Numbered from the stretch's first letter, positions 1 through 8,355 are shown. The stretch: 57,960 nucleotides of DNA from Varibaculum timonense_A (GCF_027694345.1 NZ_JAQEVU010000010.1:1-57960), one strand, 5' to 3'. Translations and numbers: made by a program. Notes: generated by a model not told the origin, from the sequence alone.

Positions 1-44
1 AAAACCCAAAAAATCCCGCGACATATGCGGACATATGTCGCGGG
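1..44 (-). terminator. Rho-independent terminator of tRNA-Ser(GCU)
   Basis: Positions 15-26 and 33-44 are perfectly complementary (12 bp, 13 with the G27-C32 pair), leaving a tight loop of about 4 nt. On the minus strand the hairpin is followed by a T-rich run (positions 14 down to 1). It lies just downstream of the minus-strand tRNA gene, the expected place for its terminator. Confidence 0.75.
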
Positions 45-55
45 ACATCACACGG

Positions 56-143
56 CGGAGATGGAGGGATTCGAACCCTCGAGGGGCTATCCACCCCAAC
101 TCCCTTAGCAGGGGAGCGCACTAGGCCACTATGCGACATCTCC
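56..143 (-). tRNA. tRNA-Ser (anticodon GCU)
   Basis: Read on the minus strand, the 7-bp acceptor stem GGAGATG/CATCTCC closes between 143-137 and 63-57, with discriminator G at 56. The TTCGA T-loop is at about 70-76. The anticodon loop carries GCT (GCU), which reads AGC/AGU serine codons. The long variable arm typical of tRNA-Ser is present, giving a total of 88 nt. CCA is not encoded. Confidence 0.93.
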
Positions 144-357
144 AATGTCAAAGTACTTCCACAGTTTAACGGACGGGGTGAGAGTGTCCAAAAACTAGCT
201 CCGTGTATCGGGTCACTTAGGCGATAGCAGCTAATCTTTCACCCTCGTCCCTCGACCAGTCAGCTACGCTTTTAGCGAGGATAGATGGCACAACGAAATA
301 ACCCGAGTAGGCTGAAACTATAGCGGATTGGTGATTCCAAAAATGGGGGAGGTAGTT

Positions 358-1692
358 TTGTCGCGCACATTCACTTCCTTCAAATACCGCAACTACCGGC
401 TGTGGTGGCTATCCAATATCTTCGCTTCCACCGCCACCTGGATGCAAAGAGTCGCTCAAGACTGGGTGGTATTAACCGTGCTTACCGCTCACTCTGGTTT
501 CGCGGTAGGGCTGGTCACCGCCTTGCAGTTCCTGCCACAATTGTTGCTATCTATACCTGCCGGAATAGTTGCCGACCGCTTCGATCGGCGTCACATCATC
601 CAAATCTGTCAATGCGTAGTCGCCCTTAGCGGACTTTTAACCGGAGTGTTGTTACTTACCGGGGTAGCCGCCCTCTGGCATATCTATATAATCGCCCTGG
701 TGAGTGGGGTAGCCGATTGTTTAACCTCCCCTGCGCGCCAAGCCTTTATTTCGGAACTGGTCACCGAGCAGGATTTACCTAATGCGGTGGGGTTAAACTC
801 TATGGCTTTTAATTCTGCCCGTTTAATCGGTCCGGGACTGGCGGGGTTTGTGATTGCCGGAATCGGTCCAGGCTGGGTGTTTATCGCCAATTTTGCCCTG
901 TTTATAGTGCCGGTGGTGGGGCTATGTTTCATGGATACCGCCCGGCTTTACACCCCCGAAAAGGCTCCTCGCACCAAGGGAATGATGCGTGAGGGATTGC
1001 GATACGTGCAAAACCGTACCGATATTAAAGCTATTATCGTGATTTTGACGGTTGTGGGAGCCTTGGGGCTAAACTTCCAGCTTACGCAAGCGGTGATGGC
1101 AACTAAAGTGTTCGGCAAAGGAGCGGGAGAATACGGTTTGTTGGGGTCAGTGATGGCTATCGGGGCTCTTGGGGGAGCTTTCCAGGCGGCGCGCCGTACC
1201 CAACCGAGGGTTTTTACCGTGGTGGTTTCAGCGGTAATTTTCGGGATTTTAGAGGGCGCATTGGCGCTTTGCCCCACCTATGAGGTGTTTGCGCTGCTGC
1301 TGATACCTACCGGATTCGTGATGCTAAACCTGCTTACCTGTGCAAATGCTGCTATCCAAGTTTCTACTGACGAAGAAATTAGAGGACGAGTGCTCTCTAT
1401 CTATTTCCTCTTCTTCCTGGGAACCACTCCGATTGGAGCCCCAATAATTGGCTGGGTGGCCGAACATTGGGGGCCACGTTGGTCACTCGGGGTGGGGGCG
1501 ATAGCTTCTTTACTGGTGGCAGTGACTGTGGGGCTTTGGCTCTGGCGACATTGGAGAGTCGATGTTACCCTCCGGGTTTCCCGTCCTTTTATTTCGATTG
1601 AGGGACCGCGTGAGCGGGCGATGCGACGGCGGAAAGAACGAGCAGAGCGGCAACGGATTATGGATAACCAGTCACGCGATACCGGAACCTAA
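358..1692 (+). CDS. MFS exporter, EntS-like (MFS_3)
   Basis: Major facilitator superfamily permease of about 445 aa with twelve predicted membrane segments, probably a drug or siderophore exporter. The N-terminus (SFKYRNYRLWWLSN) and the loop after helix 2 (ADRFDRRHI) match the EntS-like MFS_3 subfamily. Substrate cannot be read from sequence. The start chosen is TTG at 358, because GGGGGAGG at 345-352 sits 5 nt upstream and homologues begin near the FRNYR motif. An in-frame TTG/GTG at 328/331 would add ten residues but lacks a good ribosome site. The C-terminus is a basic cytoplasmic tail rich in Arg and Glu. The gene is single, flanked by two minus-strand tRNAs, and no dedicated regulator lies nearby. 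Confidence 0.85.
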   Translation: MSRTFTSFKYRNYRLWWLSNIFASTATWMQRVAQDWVVLTVLTAHSGFAVGLVTALQFLPQLLLSIPAGIVADRFDRRHIIQICQCVVALSGLLTGVLLLTGVAALWHIYIIALVSGVADCLTSPARQAFISELVTEQDLPNAVGLNSMAFNSARLIGPGLAGFVIAGIGPGWVFIANFALFIVPVVGLCFMDTARLYTPEKAPRTKGMMREGLRYVQNRTDIKAIIVILTVVGALGLNFQLTQAVMATKVFGKGAGEYGLLGSVMAIGALGGAFQAARRTQPRVFTVVVSAVIFGILEGALALCPTYEVFALLLIPTGFVMLNLLTCANAAIQVSTDEEIRGRVLSIYFLFFLGTTPIGAPIIGWVAEHWGPRWSLGVGAIASLLVAVTVGLWLWRHWRVDVTLRVSRPFISIEGPRERAMRRRKERAERQRIMDNQSRDTGT

Positions 1693-1773
1693 GTTAGTAA
1701 TCCCCGGTTCGCCCTCGCCATTATGCCTGACGAAAGTGACTTTTGAGGGCGGGAAAAAGCAGCGTCTTTATAG

Positions 1774-1846
1774 TGCCCCCGAGACGATTCGAACGTCCGA
1801 CACCCGCTTTAGGAGAGCGGTGCTCTATCCCCTGAGCTACGAGGGC
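1774..1846 (-). tRNA. tRNA-Arg (anticodon CCU)
   Basis: On the minus strand the acceptor stem GCCCTCG (1846-1840) pairs with CGGGGGC (1781-1775), including one T-G pair; the discriminator is A (1774). The anticodon loop is CTCCTAA, giving CCU, which reads the rare AGG arginine codon. The T-loop TTCGAAT is intact. Length is 73 nt, without an encoded CCA. Confidence 0.93.
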
Positions 1847-2037
1847 GTAAGGCGAGAGATAGCGCCTCAACCTGTCTAGGATAACACTCGGAAACCCGCC
1901 TAGAAACTGAGCGCGAAAATCGCTAGGTGTCTTGGGGAAGTGATAAATGTCGTTTTCGAGTTCTTAGGGCATGGCAACCAGGGAAAACCTTTTACTTCTC
2001 GTATGCTGGCATGGTGAGCTATAACCCGGAAACCAAC

Positions 2038-5000
2038 ATGAACTCAACAGAAACGGCAGACAGTGAAGCACAGCCGGTAAAATCGGCTGTCACTAGCCGG
2101 GAAGAACTAATTGATGAGGCCTTAACGCGCTGGAGCGCCAATCTAGAGCAGATTATTGCAGAGGAAACTGCCTCTGGGTATTTGGAACTATCTGCCGCGC
2201 ATCCCGGGGGCTTGGCGCAACTTTATGGAGGGCGGCCGACACGCTTATCAAACCTGGTACGGGAACCGCGCGCCCTTTCGCATTGTCGGATTCGAGCACG
2301 GGAAGTGCTCTCCGCTGCGCGTGATCGTGAATCTCGTTATGGTTCCGGCCCGGTTTATCTGGCTATCGGTACTGCTTCCTGGCGACAGGGCGGGAGCTTG
2401 GGGGCAGCCTGGGATCGTGCCAGCGTGAGCGGCGCGTCCTCAGCTACGAAAACCTCGGCGGCCGCTGCCTCTACCCTAAGCTCAACTGGGGTTTCCAATG
2501 AGGATACTCTGCAACCAGATGACACCGAGAGCGCAGTTTATGATATTGAAAAAGTTCGCGCCAGCGAACCGCGTACCATCACCGGGCCGGCTCTGCTATG
2601 TCCGGTAGAAATTTCCTTAACCGCAGACGAGGATGTGCTGCTCACTTTAGATACTGCGGTAGAAGTATGGCCCCCGCTAGAAGCTGCGCTGAGGGAAAAA
2701 GGTGAACAGGGTGAAATCGTTTCCATATTGCAGGGATTGCAGACAGAGGTAGCATTTAGCCCTACGAATGCATTGCATGAGCTGCGCCGTTTGGGATTGC
2801 GGCACCTGTTGGGGTTTGACCTGTATGATTCTTTGACTGTCGGACAGTATCTACACCCCTTATCTAACCTGGTAAAAGACTTTTCGCTTAATAAAGATTT
2901 ATTGCAACACTCACCGGTAGTCGCAGCGCTGTGCGGAGATGTCCAGGCTGCGGGAGCGGTTCTGTCCCCACTGCCCGATCCGGTAGTAACCGACCGTGAC
3001 CCCTTGGCAGAACACGGAGTTGGCGACCTGGATCCCGCTCAACACAATGTGCTAGATGCGGTCGCTTCCGGTGCAAACTTGCTCTTAGATGCGCCCCCAG
3101 AATCAGAAATAACCTCCACAGTGGCAGCGATACTTGCTGACGGAGCCAGCGCAGGAAGAACCATAGCCTACGTTCCGGGAGCGCGCCGTCGCCTACAACA
3201 GGTATTTGCAGTTCTCGGGCGTTTAGGTTTAGACAGCCTCACCTTAGATTTATCTAATCGCAGCCGGTGGCGCGATATTGTACCCGCAAAGCTGCTAGAA
3301 ACTCTTGGCACTGCGGTACCCGCAATAGATTCCGAAGCGGGCGCTGCCACCACTCAGATGCGTAATGAGCTTTCCCAAATCCGTTCCCAACTGGGCGGAT
3401 ATATGGAACAATTGCATTGTAAACGTGACCCCTGGCAAGTCTCCGCCTATGATGCGCTCCAGGTGTTAGCAGATTTAACTGCTATGAAACCTGGACCTAG
3501 AACCAAAGTGCGTTTCGATTTAGAAACTTTGCATCACATTGCCTCAGATGGGGCAAAACGAGTTCAAGAGCTACTGGCACAAGCCCAGCGAGAAGGAATA
3601 TTCTCGCAAACCCGAGCCAGTAACCCTTGGTATTCGGTGGTGGTGTCTTCGCCAGAAATGGTTGATACCGCAGTTGATGGCGTTAATCAATTGGCAGGTA
3701 GAACCTTGCCGCAAGTACGCGCGGATATTGACCGAACACAAAAAGAAACCGGTTTACGCCGAGCCACTACCCTCAACCAGTGGCATGATCAGTTGAAAAT
3801 GCTTGACGGTTTGCGCGAAGCAATGGATGTTTTCAAACCCCAGGTTTTTGAACGTTCAGCAGCCGATATGGTGATTGCGACCGCGACCAAGAAATGGCGT
3901 AAAGAACGCGCCCTGAACATGAAAGAATCCCAGCGTCGTCACCTAGTAAAACAGGCTAAAGACATGGTACGTCCGGGACGTAAAGTCGAAGATTTGCATC
4001 GGGAATTAATTCGGGTACAACAGCAAAGACGGATTTGGCGTGAGTATTCTCCGGGCGGGGGCTGGCCGGTGCTTCCTGGTCGCCTCGACCAGATGCAAAA
4101 AGCTGAGGAAGCACTGCGTACTCATCTTTCCCAACTGCAACCCTTCTTTTCAACTGGTTTTGGTGATTTATCAGAAATGCCGTTAGATAAACTAGCCAGT
4201 TTGATGGATAGCCTTTCAGCAGATGAAAAAGGTGCTCAAAGACTGCCACAACGGGTAGCGATTTTGAAAGAGCTACACGATTTCGGGGTAGATGAGCTGG
4301 TAGAAGATTTACGCGCCAGAAGAGTCCCTGCCGATTTAGTGCGCATGGAGCTAGATTTAGCCTGGTGGGCATCGGCTTTGGCGGAAATGCTGCGACTTGA
4401 TGATAGGCTCGCCCACTTTGACGGTGAACATTTAGAAGAACTAGCTGCCAGCCTACGAGAACTAGATCTTGCCCAAGTTAATTCGCTCTCTGCTCAAGTT
4501 CTAGAACATATTCAGCGCCAGGTGGCAAAACTGGTGGAATCGCAAACTGAAAACATTGCCGACTTGGAACAGGTTCTCAAAGATGCACGCACCGATTTAC
4601 CAGAAATAATCGGACAATTCCCGATTGTGGAACGTCTGCGTCCTATCCGCGCTATCCCGCCAGTGATGATACCGCAGATTCTTGGCAATGATCATCCGGT
4701 AGATTTGCTGGTCTTAGACGGGATAGAAAACGCCAATTTAGCGGAAGTTATACCGGCAGTTGCTCGCGCTAAACAAGTGGTAGTTGTGGGAGATGTACGC
4801 CGCAGTGAACAGGGAACCGTTTCAGATTTCGCCGGTATATTCCCGCAACTAACTGCACCTCCTACCCGCAGTCGGGTAAACGAATGGGTAGCCTCATTCC
4901 TGGCAGAACACAACTACGGACGAGACGTGATGCCAGTAACGGTACCTCGTCCTTCTCGTCCGGTCACTTTAACCGTAGTTGATGGCAGAGGAATGCCCGC

Positions 5001-6213
5001 GATAGGGGCGCAATGTGTAGAAACCTCTTCGCAAGAGGTTGAAGAGGTTGTGCGCCAGGTGTGCCAGCACGCCGCGAACCAACCGAAAGAATCTCTAGGG
5101 GTAGTAGCCTTAACGGTCAAACATGCGCAACGAATTAGCGCTGCTATCATGAGTGAAGTTGCCCGTAACCCCGAACTAGATAAGTTCTTAGCAAATAACC
5201 CAGAAGAACCATTCGTGATAGTAGATGCCGCCGGAGCAGCCGGTTTGCGCCGAGATCACGTTATTTTATCGATTGGTTTCGCGAAAACTCCCCACGGACA
5301 GGTGCTACATAATTTCGGGGTAATATCAGCAGCTGATGGCACTGCGCTACTGGTAGATGCGCTATCTATGGTACGTAAAGAGCTGTCACTCATTTCTTCA
5401 ATTTCCCCGCAAGCAATCGATTCCCAGCGGCTTCATAGTGCCGGCTCGAAAATGCTGTATGACCTGCTGCAAGCTGCCCGCTCACAGTCGCAAACTGTAG
5501 GCCCAGTCCAGGCAGCTCAGGCAATGGGCGAGGAAGAATCGCAACCTGATCGTCTCCTATTAGATCTTGCAGAAAGACTATATTCGGTGGGATTAACCGT
5601 AATCCCGAATCTGGGACCAAAGAACGGTATGCGGATTCCTTTAGCAATCGGGCATCCCGATTATCCAGATGAATTGTTGGTCGCAGTGCTCACCGATAAT
5701 CCCGACTATGTGGCAGAAAAATCATTACGACGTCGCGAACGGCATTGGCTTGACCGGCTTAAAGAATATGGTTGGGTAGTCAGCATGGTTTACTCTACCG
5801 CCGTATTTATGGATCCGGCGGCTCAAGCCCAACGCCTACTTGACCTAGTGGTAGATGTAGTTGAAGAACGCAAGAAAGCACAAGCCCAACGCCAGGTTGC
5901 AGCTTCTCCTGTTCCCGCTGGTGAACCGGCTGTGCAGCCTCCTTCCGTCGAGCTTTCACCGGCGCTTGCGCCGATGCCCGAAGAAGACGATGCTCCGAAT
6001 CGCCCCATCAAGCGACCTCCGCTTTCTAGGGGATTACCGCTAACTGCTTATGGAGATGACCAGCTTGACGATTTGCTTGCCTGGATTCGTTCCGATAGCA
6101 AAGGACGCAGCCTGGATGAGGAAGTCGATTTACTTTTTGCTGAATTAGGTTTGCAACGGCGTGACAGCCAGGTAGACGCGATATTGTCAAACGTGGTAAA
6201 GCGAAACAGCTAG
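2038..6213 (+). CDS. Large SF1-helicase-like protein with Vsr-like C-terminal domain
   Basis: About 1390 aa. The N-terminal third resembles the DUF4011-type region found ahead of superfamily-1 helicase domains. At residue ~351 the place of Walker A reads DAPPESEIT instead of GPPGTGKT. Near residue 894 the motif II/III region reads LVLDGIENAN followed by VVVVGD, the usual DE-box being weakened to DG. Between these lies a long helical, probably coiled-coil segment. Residues ~1174-1260 match the Vsr-like MTES_1575 endonuclease fold (TDNPDY, SLRRRERHW, YGWVV, YSTAVFMDP). The tail after this is Pro/Ala-rich and ends in a short acidic domain. ATP hydrolysis therefore looks lost or unorthodox, and the role in DNA metabolism or defence is inferred only. 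Start is uncertain: ATG 2038 or 2011, or an in-frame GTG at 1927. The next gene starts 2 nt after the stop. Confidence 0.75.
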   Translation: MNSTETADSEAQPVKSAVTSREELIDEALTRWSANLEQIIAEETASGYLELSAAHPGGLAQLYGGRPTRLSNLVREPRALSHCRIRAREVLSAARDRESRYGSGPVYLAIGTASWRQGGSLGAAWDRASVSGASSATKTSAAAASTLSSTGVSNEDTLQPDDTESAVYDIEKVRASEPRTITGPALLCPVEISLTADEDVLLTLDTAVEVWPPLEAALREKGEQGEIVSILQGLQTEVAFSPTNALHELRRLGLRHLLGFDLYDSLTVGQYLHPLSNLVKDFSLNKDLLQHSPVVAALCGDVQAAGAVLSPLPDPVVTDRDPLAEHGVGDLDPAQHNVLDAVASGANLLLDAPPESEITSTVAAILADGASAGRTIAYVPGARRRLQQVFAVLGRLGLDSLTLDLSNRSRWRDIVPAKLLETLGTAVPAIDSEAGAATTQMRNELSQIRSQLGGYMEQLHCKRDPWQVSAYDALQVLADLTAMKPGPRTKVRFDLETLHHIASDGAKRVQELLAQAQREGIFSQTRASNPWYSVVVSSPEMVDTAVDGVNQLAGRTLPQVRADIDRTQKETGLRRATTLNQWHDQLKMLDGLREAMDVFKPQVFERSAADMVIATATKKWRKERALNMKESQRRHLVKQAKDMVRPGRKVEDLHRELIRVQQQRRIWREYSPGGGWPVLPGRLDQMQKAEEALRTHLSQLQPFFSTGFGDLSEMPLDKLASLMDSLSADEKGAQRLPQRVAILKELHDFGVDELVEDLRARRVPADLVRMELDLAWWASALAEMLRLDDRLAHFDGEHLEELAASLRELDLAQVNSLSAQVLEHIQRQVAKLVESQTENIADLEQVLKDARTDLPEIIGQFPIVERLRPIRAIPPVMIPQILGNDHPVDLLVLDGIENANLAEVIPAVARAKQVVVVGDVRRSEQGTVSDFAGIFPQLTAPPTRSRVNEWVASFLAEHNYGRDVMPVTVPRPSRPVTLTVVDGRGMPAIGAQCVETSSQEVEEVVRQVCQHAANQPKESLGVVALTVKHAQRISAAIMSEVARNPELDKFLANNPEEPFVIVDAAGAAGLRRDHVILSIGFAKTPHGQVLHNFGVISAADGTALLVDALSMVRKELSLISSISPQAIDSQRLHSAGSKMLYDLLQAARSQSQTVGPVQAAQAMGEEESQPDRLLLDLAERLYSVGLTVIPNLGPKNGMRIPLAIGHPDYPDELLVAVLTDNPDYVAEKSLRRRERHWLDRLKEYGWVVSMVYSTAVFMDPAAQAQRLLDLVVDVVEERKKAQAQRQVAASPVPAGEPAVQPPSVELSPALAPMPEEDDAPNRPIKRPPLSRGLPLTAYGDDQLDDLLAWIRSDSKGRSLDEEVDLLFAELGLQRRDSQVDAILSNVVKRNS

Positions 6214-6215
6214 CT

Positions 6216-6407
6216 ATGAAACATGCGGCAGTACGTACCTACAGTGAGGTTGATTCTATCCGTATGCGAGAGGGGAAACCTACCTCCTGGCAGGAAAATG
6301 TTGATTCAGTCTTTGACGAGGACGAGGCTTGCGATGGAGCGGAGAGGCATCGCGAGGTGGATTATCTATCCGAAATGCCGCCGCATTGGCGCGAACGTAA
6401 CCAATAG
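6216..6407 (+). CDS. Small acidic hypothetical protein coupled to the helicase-like gene
   Basis: 63 aa, ATG 2 nt after the preceding stop codon, so translation is probably coupled. The protein is highly charged, has no membrane segment or signal peptide, and ends in a PPHWRERN motif. I recognise no domain. A second frame (6223-6414) is open over nearly the same stretch, but the coupled start favours the one given. Being placed directly behind the large helicase-like gene suggests a shared function. The gene ends about 10 bp before the repeat island. Confidence 0.5.
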   Translation: MKHAAVRTYSEVDSIRMREGKPTSWQENVDSVFDEDEACDGAERHREVDYLSEMPPHWRERNQ

Positions 6408-6418
6408 TCCCTAATCCA

Positions 6419-6445
6419 GGTCTGGCTCGGTAAAAGCACTCCGGG
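6419..6445. repeat. Left half of a split palindromic element
   Basis: About 26 bases (6419-6444) are the reverse complement of the right arm of the element at 26566-26640, starting GTCTGGCTCGGTAAAAG. The match stops after CTCCGGG. The other arm of the same element type reappears at 6725-6747, about 280 bp further on, so the element seems interrupted. Confidence 0.65.
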
Positions 6446-6468
6446 AATCCGGGTTCGATAACCGGGGT

Positions 6469-6574
6469 GCGCGGGGGAAAGTTTGTCCTCCCGCCCAAGA
6501 ATTCGGGAAACGTAGCGGCGTTTTCCGAATTCTTATGCCCACCGCACCCACTCGGACTAAACTTTCCCCCGCGC
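6469..6574. repeat. Nested-hairpin repeat, element 1
   Basis: Outer arms 6469-6488 and 6554-6574 are complementary over 20 bp with one extra base (GCGCGGGGGAAAG / CTTTCCCCCGCGC). Inner stem 6497-6512 pairs with 6519-6534 (15 of 16, the remaining one G-T). The asymmetric linkers carry CGCCC on the left and TATGCCCACC on the right, a layout shared with the other elements. Confidence 0.75.
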
Positions 6575-6604
6575 TGATCCGGCTGTTCCTAGCCTGTGAA
6601 GTGA

Positions 6605-6700
6605 GGGACTAGGTTTTTCTCCTGCCCAAAGACTTAGAAAAGACTTCAGTCTTTTCTAAGTCTTACGCCCGCCTAGCCTAATCGGCATAAATACTCCTCC
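6605..6700. repeat. Nested-hairpin repeat, element 2
   Basis: Inner stem 6629-6644 pairs perfectly with 6649-6664 (16 bp) around a TTCA loop. Left arm ACTAGGTTTTTCTCCTGCCC and right arm ACGCCCGCCTAGCC match those of the element at 26116-26218, although the inner-stem sequences differ completely. CTAGG/CCTAG can pair across the inner stem. Confidence 0.72.
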
Positions 6701-6724
6701 TTGCTCTCGCTAATTAGCATGTTT

Positions 6725-6747
6725 CTCTCGTATCTTTTTCCGGCCGC
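6725..6747. repeat. Right half of the split palindromic element
   Basis: CTCTCGTATCTTTTTCCGGCC is nearly identical to the reverse complement of 26567-26586 (one A-to-T difference in the A-run). It is the missing partner of the half-element at 6419-6445. Confidence 0.6.
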
Positions 6748-6775
6748 GCCCCTTGTGTGACTGAAATCTGTCCGT

Positions 6776-6880
6776 GCGGGGAAAGTTTGTCCTCTCGCCC
6801 AAGAATTTTGGAAAACGTATCGGTGTTTTCTGAATTCTTATGCCCACCGCACCCACTCGGATAAAACCCAGGCTCCCCGC
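6776..6880. repeat. Nested-hairpin repeat, element 3
   Basis: Close relative of element 1: GGGGAAAGTTTGTCCTC, then inner stem 6801-6816 pairing with 6825-6839, then TTATGCCCACCGCACCCACTC. Inner-stem changes relative to element 1 largely keep pairing through compensatory or G-T pairs. The outer right arm has diverged to CCCAGGCTCCCCGC. Confidence 0.7.
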
Positions 6881-7023
6881 TCGCTGGTACCATCTGCGTA
6901 AACATCTCAGCGAAAACAAGAACCGCCGATATCCACCCAGATACCCGCCTAGCCTGCTCGGATAAAACTTCTCCCCCACGCAAAGGGTACAGCTTTGCTA
7001 GATTCCCGTAAGGCGCACACTGA

Positions 7024-7134
7024 GCGTGCAGGGGCGGGTTTATGCCGAGGGGAAGGCTGCGGGCGTTAAATCCGTGAAAATGCCAAAGCATTTTCCGGAT
7101 TTCGGGGCGCGAGGCAAAATCCGCCCCTGTACGC
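7024..7134. repeat. Nested-hairpin repeat, element 4
   Basis: Outer arms (CAGGGGCGG at 7029 and CCGCCCCTG at 7121) enclose inner stem 7068-7083 / 7088-7102 with a CAAA loop and one bulge. It is an inverted copy, about 90% identical by eye, of the element at 25997-26107 in the second island 19 kb away. Confidence 0.75.
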
Positions 7135-7138
7135 GGAC

Positions 7139-7205
7139 GACTACGGGAGGACAAACTTTCCCCCGCGCTTCACCCAGGGTACTTTTACCGAGCCAGAGCC
7201 GAGAC
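7139..7205. repeat. Orphan repeat arms at the island edge
   Basis: GGACAAACTTTCCCCCGCGC at 7149-7168 is identical to the ideal right arm of element 1. It is followed by CTTTTACCGAGCCAGA, the arm found at 6421 (inverted) and 26627. No matching left arm is adjacent, so this is a truncated or recombined end. It lies immediately downstream of mscL and may serve as its terminator region. Confidence 0.55.
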
Positions 7206-7209
7206 TAGG

Positions 7210-7647
7210 CTAGCTGCTTTGGGAAGTGGATTTTTCTGCTTGAAGCAGGTCGCGAATCTCGGTTAGTAGCTCGACCTGGGGGTCAGTCTGGGGTTCTTCG
7301 TCCTCTTCTTCAGTTTTCTTCTTGGCTTCACGTGCCTTAATCACCTTGTTCATCGGGACGATGATGCAGCAGTAAATAGCCAAAGCAACCAGGAGGAAAT
7401 TAACTAGAGCAGTGATTATCGCTCCCGGTTGCACGGTAGCGCTGCCGAGATGAAATTCTAGAACCTTATCAAAGTTGGGTTTGCCTATTAATCCAGCGAT
7501 TAGCGGGTTGATGAACTTATTAACAATGGCGCTGACTACGGCTCCAAATGCGGCACCGATAACTACGCCAACTGCCAGGTCGATAGCGTTTCCACGAGAA
7601 ATAAACTCTTTGAATCCGGCAATGAAACCGGTTTTTTCTTCACTCAT
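7210..7647 (-). CDS. mscL: Large-conductance mechanosensitive channel MscL
   Basis: 145 aa, normal for the family. MscL forms a homopentamer in the cytoplasmic membrane that opens under turgor to release osmolytes. The N-terminal signature FKEFISRGNAIDLAVGVVIG and the pore-lining first helix are clear. The second helix (ITALVNFLLVALAIYC) precedes a charged cytoplasmic helix ending LLTEIRDLLQ, typical of the C-terminal bundle. A GAGGAACA ribosome site precedes the ATG. It is followed downstream by the repeat island and preceded by the SAF-domain gene on the same strand, the same order seen around mscL in other actinobacteria. Confidence 0.96.
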   Translation of the reverse strand: MSEEKTGFIAGFKEFISRGNAIDLAVGVVIGAAFGAVVSAIVNKFINPLIAGLIGKPNFDKVLEFHLGSATVQPGAIITALVNFLLVALAIYCCIIVPMNKVIKAREAKKKTEEEDEEPQTDPQVELLTEIRDLLQAEKSTSQSS

Positions 7648-7668
7648 TGTTCCTCATTTAGATGAAAA

Positions 7669-8355
7669 TTAACCTGTACGCGCCAATTGTAGTGCCTCGT
7701 TCTTGCTGGCTTGTACCAGCCGAGCAGCATCAGCAGGATTGACCGCCACTTCAATGGTAGCGACCTTTCCTGAACCTGTAAGAGACGTACTGGCTTCACT
7801 CACGGATAATGCTTGCGCCTTGATTACCTCAATGCCCCTGCCGTTTTCTGGGGATTCATTTCCGGGATTATCTGCTGTCGCATTTTTACGATTAATCCCC
7901 GATTCCTGTTCGTTAGCGGTATCGGTTTTAGCGTCTAGACTGCTAGCTCCGGAGAGGAAAAACATGATTTTATCTCCCGCTCCGACCAGTCCTTGATCGC
8001 TTTCACGTAGCGGTAAAGCCAATATCACCTGTCCTTTATAGGCTTTCCGGCTAAAAGATGAAGATGAAAAAAGCGCTGGAAATAGGGTAGTTCCTTTCGC
8101 TAAGGGAATCGCTGTTCTTTGCCCGATAGCCTGCTCTTTTTTCTGGAATGCTTGGGGAGGAAGGGTGGCTATGGGAACTGATTTAATCTGCAGCTGATTA
8201 GCGCTGACGGTGGTTCCGGCAGGAATATCTACTGCGGAGACTATGACCGGTTTAGTCTCTATCTGCGGCAATATCAGGCGCAGTAAAGTTATTATCACTG
8301 CAATTACACAAACCAGACTAATCGTTCGTCGCCAACGCCAAATAAACTCTCGCAT
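7669..8355 (-). CDS. SAF-domain membrane-anchored protein (CpaB-like)
   Basis: 228 aa. One N-terminal membrane helix at about residues 11-31 (LVCVIAVIITLLRLILP), then a SAF domain at ~38-100 (VDIPAGTTVSANQLQIKSVP, AKGTTLFPALF), then a more variable outer part rich in Ser, Asn and Glu that ends in a conserved-looking VEVAVNPADAARLVQA segment. SAF domains occur in Flp pilus assembly proteins such as CpaB and in sugar-binding enzymes; no pilus genes are near, so function is unknown. The gene lies 21 bp upstream of mscL on the minus strand and is probably cotranscribed with it. Confidence 0.75.
   Translation of the reverse strand: MREFIWRWRRTISLVCVIAVIITLLRLILPQIETKPVIVSAVDIPAGTTVSANQLQIKSVPIATLPPQAFQKKEQAIGQRTAIPLAKGTTLFPALFSSSSFSRKAYKGQVILALPLRESDQGLVGAGDKIMFFLSGASSLDAKTDTANEQESGINRKNATADNPGNESPENGRGIEVIKAQALSVSEASTSLTGSGKVATIEVAVNPADAARLVQASKNEALQLARTG

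Larger units (their letters stand above)
6408..7209. other. Gene-free island of palindromic repeats
   Basis: About 800 bp between two convergent genes with no credible ORF. It is packed with long imperfect palindromes, listed separately (6469-6574, 6605-6700, 6776-6880, 7024-7134), plus half-elements. Both edges carry the same end sequence in opposite orientation: TCTGGCTCGGTAAAAG near 6421 and CTTTTACCGAGCCAGA near 7182. A relic near 6944-6980 repeats the right arm of the 6605 element. Confidence 0.8.

Noticed and set aside
1562..1879. 105-aa plus-strand frame at the end of the MFS gene
   Set aside because: Covers the MFS end in another frame and the antisense of tRNA-Arg.
6418..7205. CRISPR array in the first repeat island
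   Set aside because: Repeats are long palindromes with irregular spacing and orientation; no regular repeat-spacer pattern and no cas genes.
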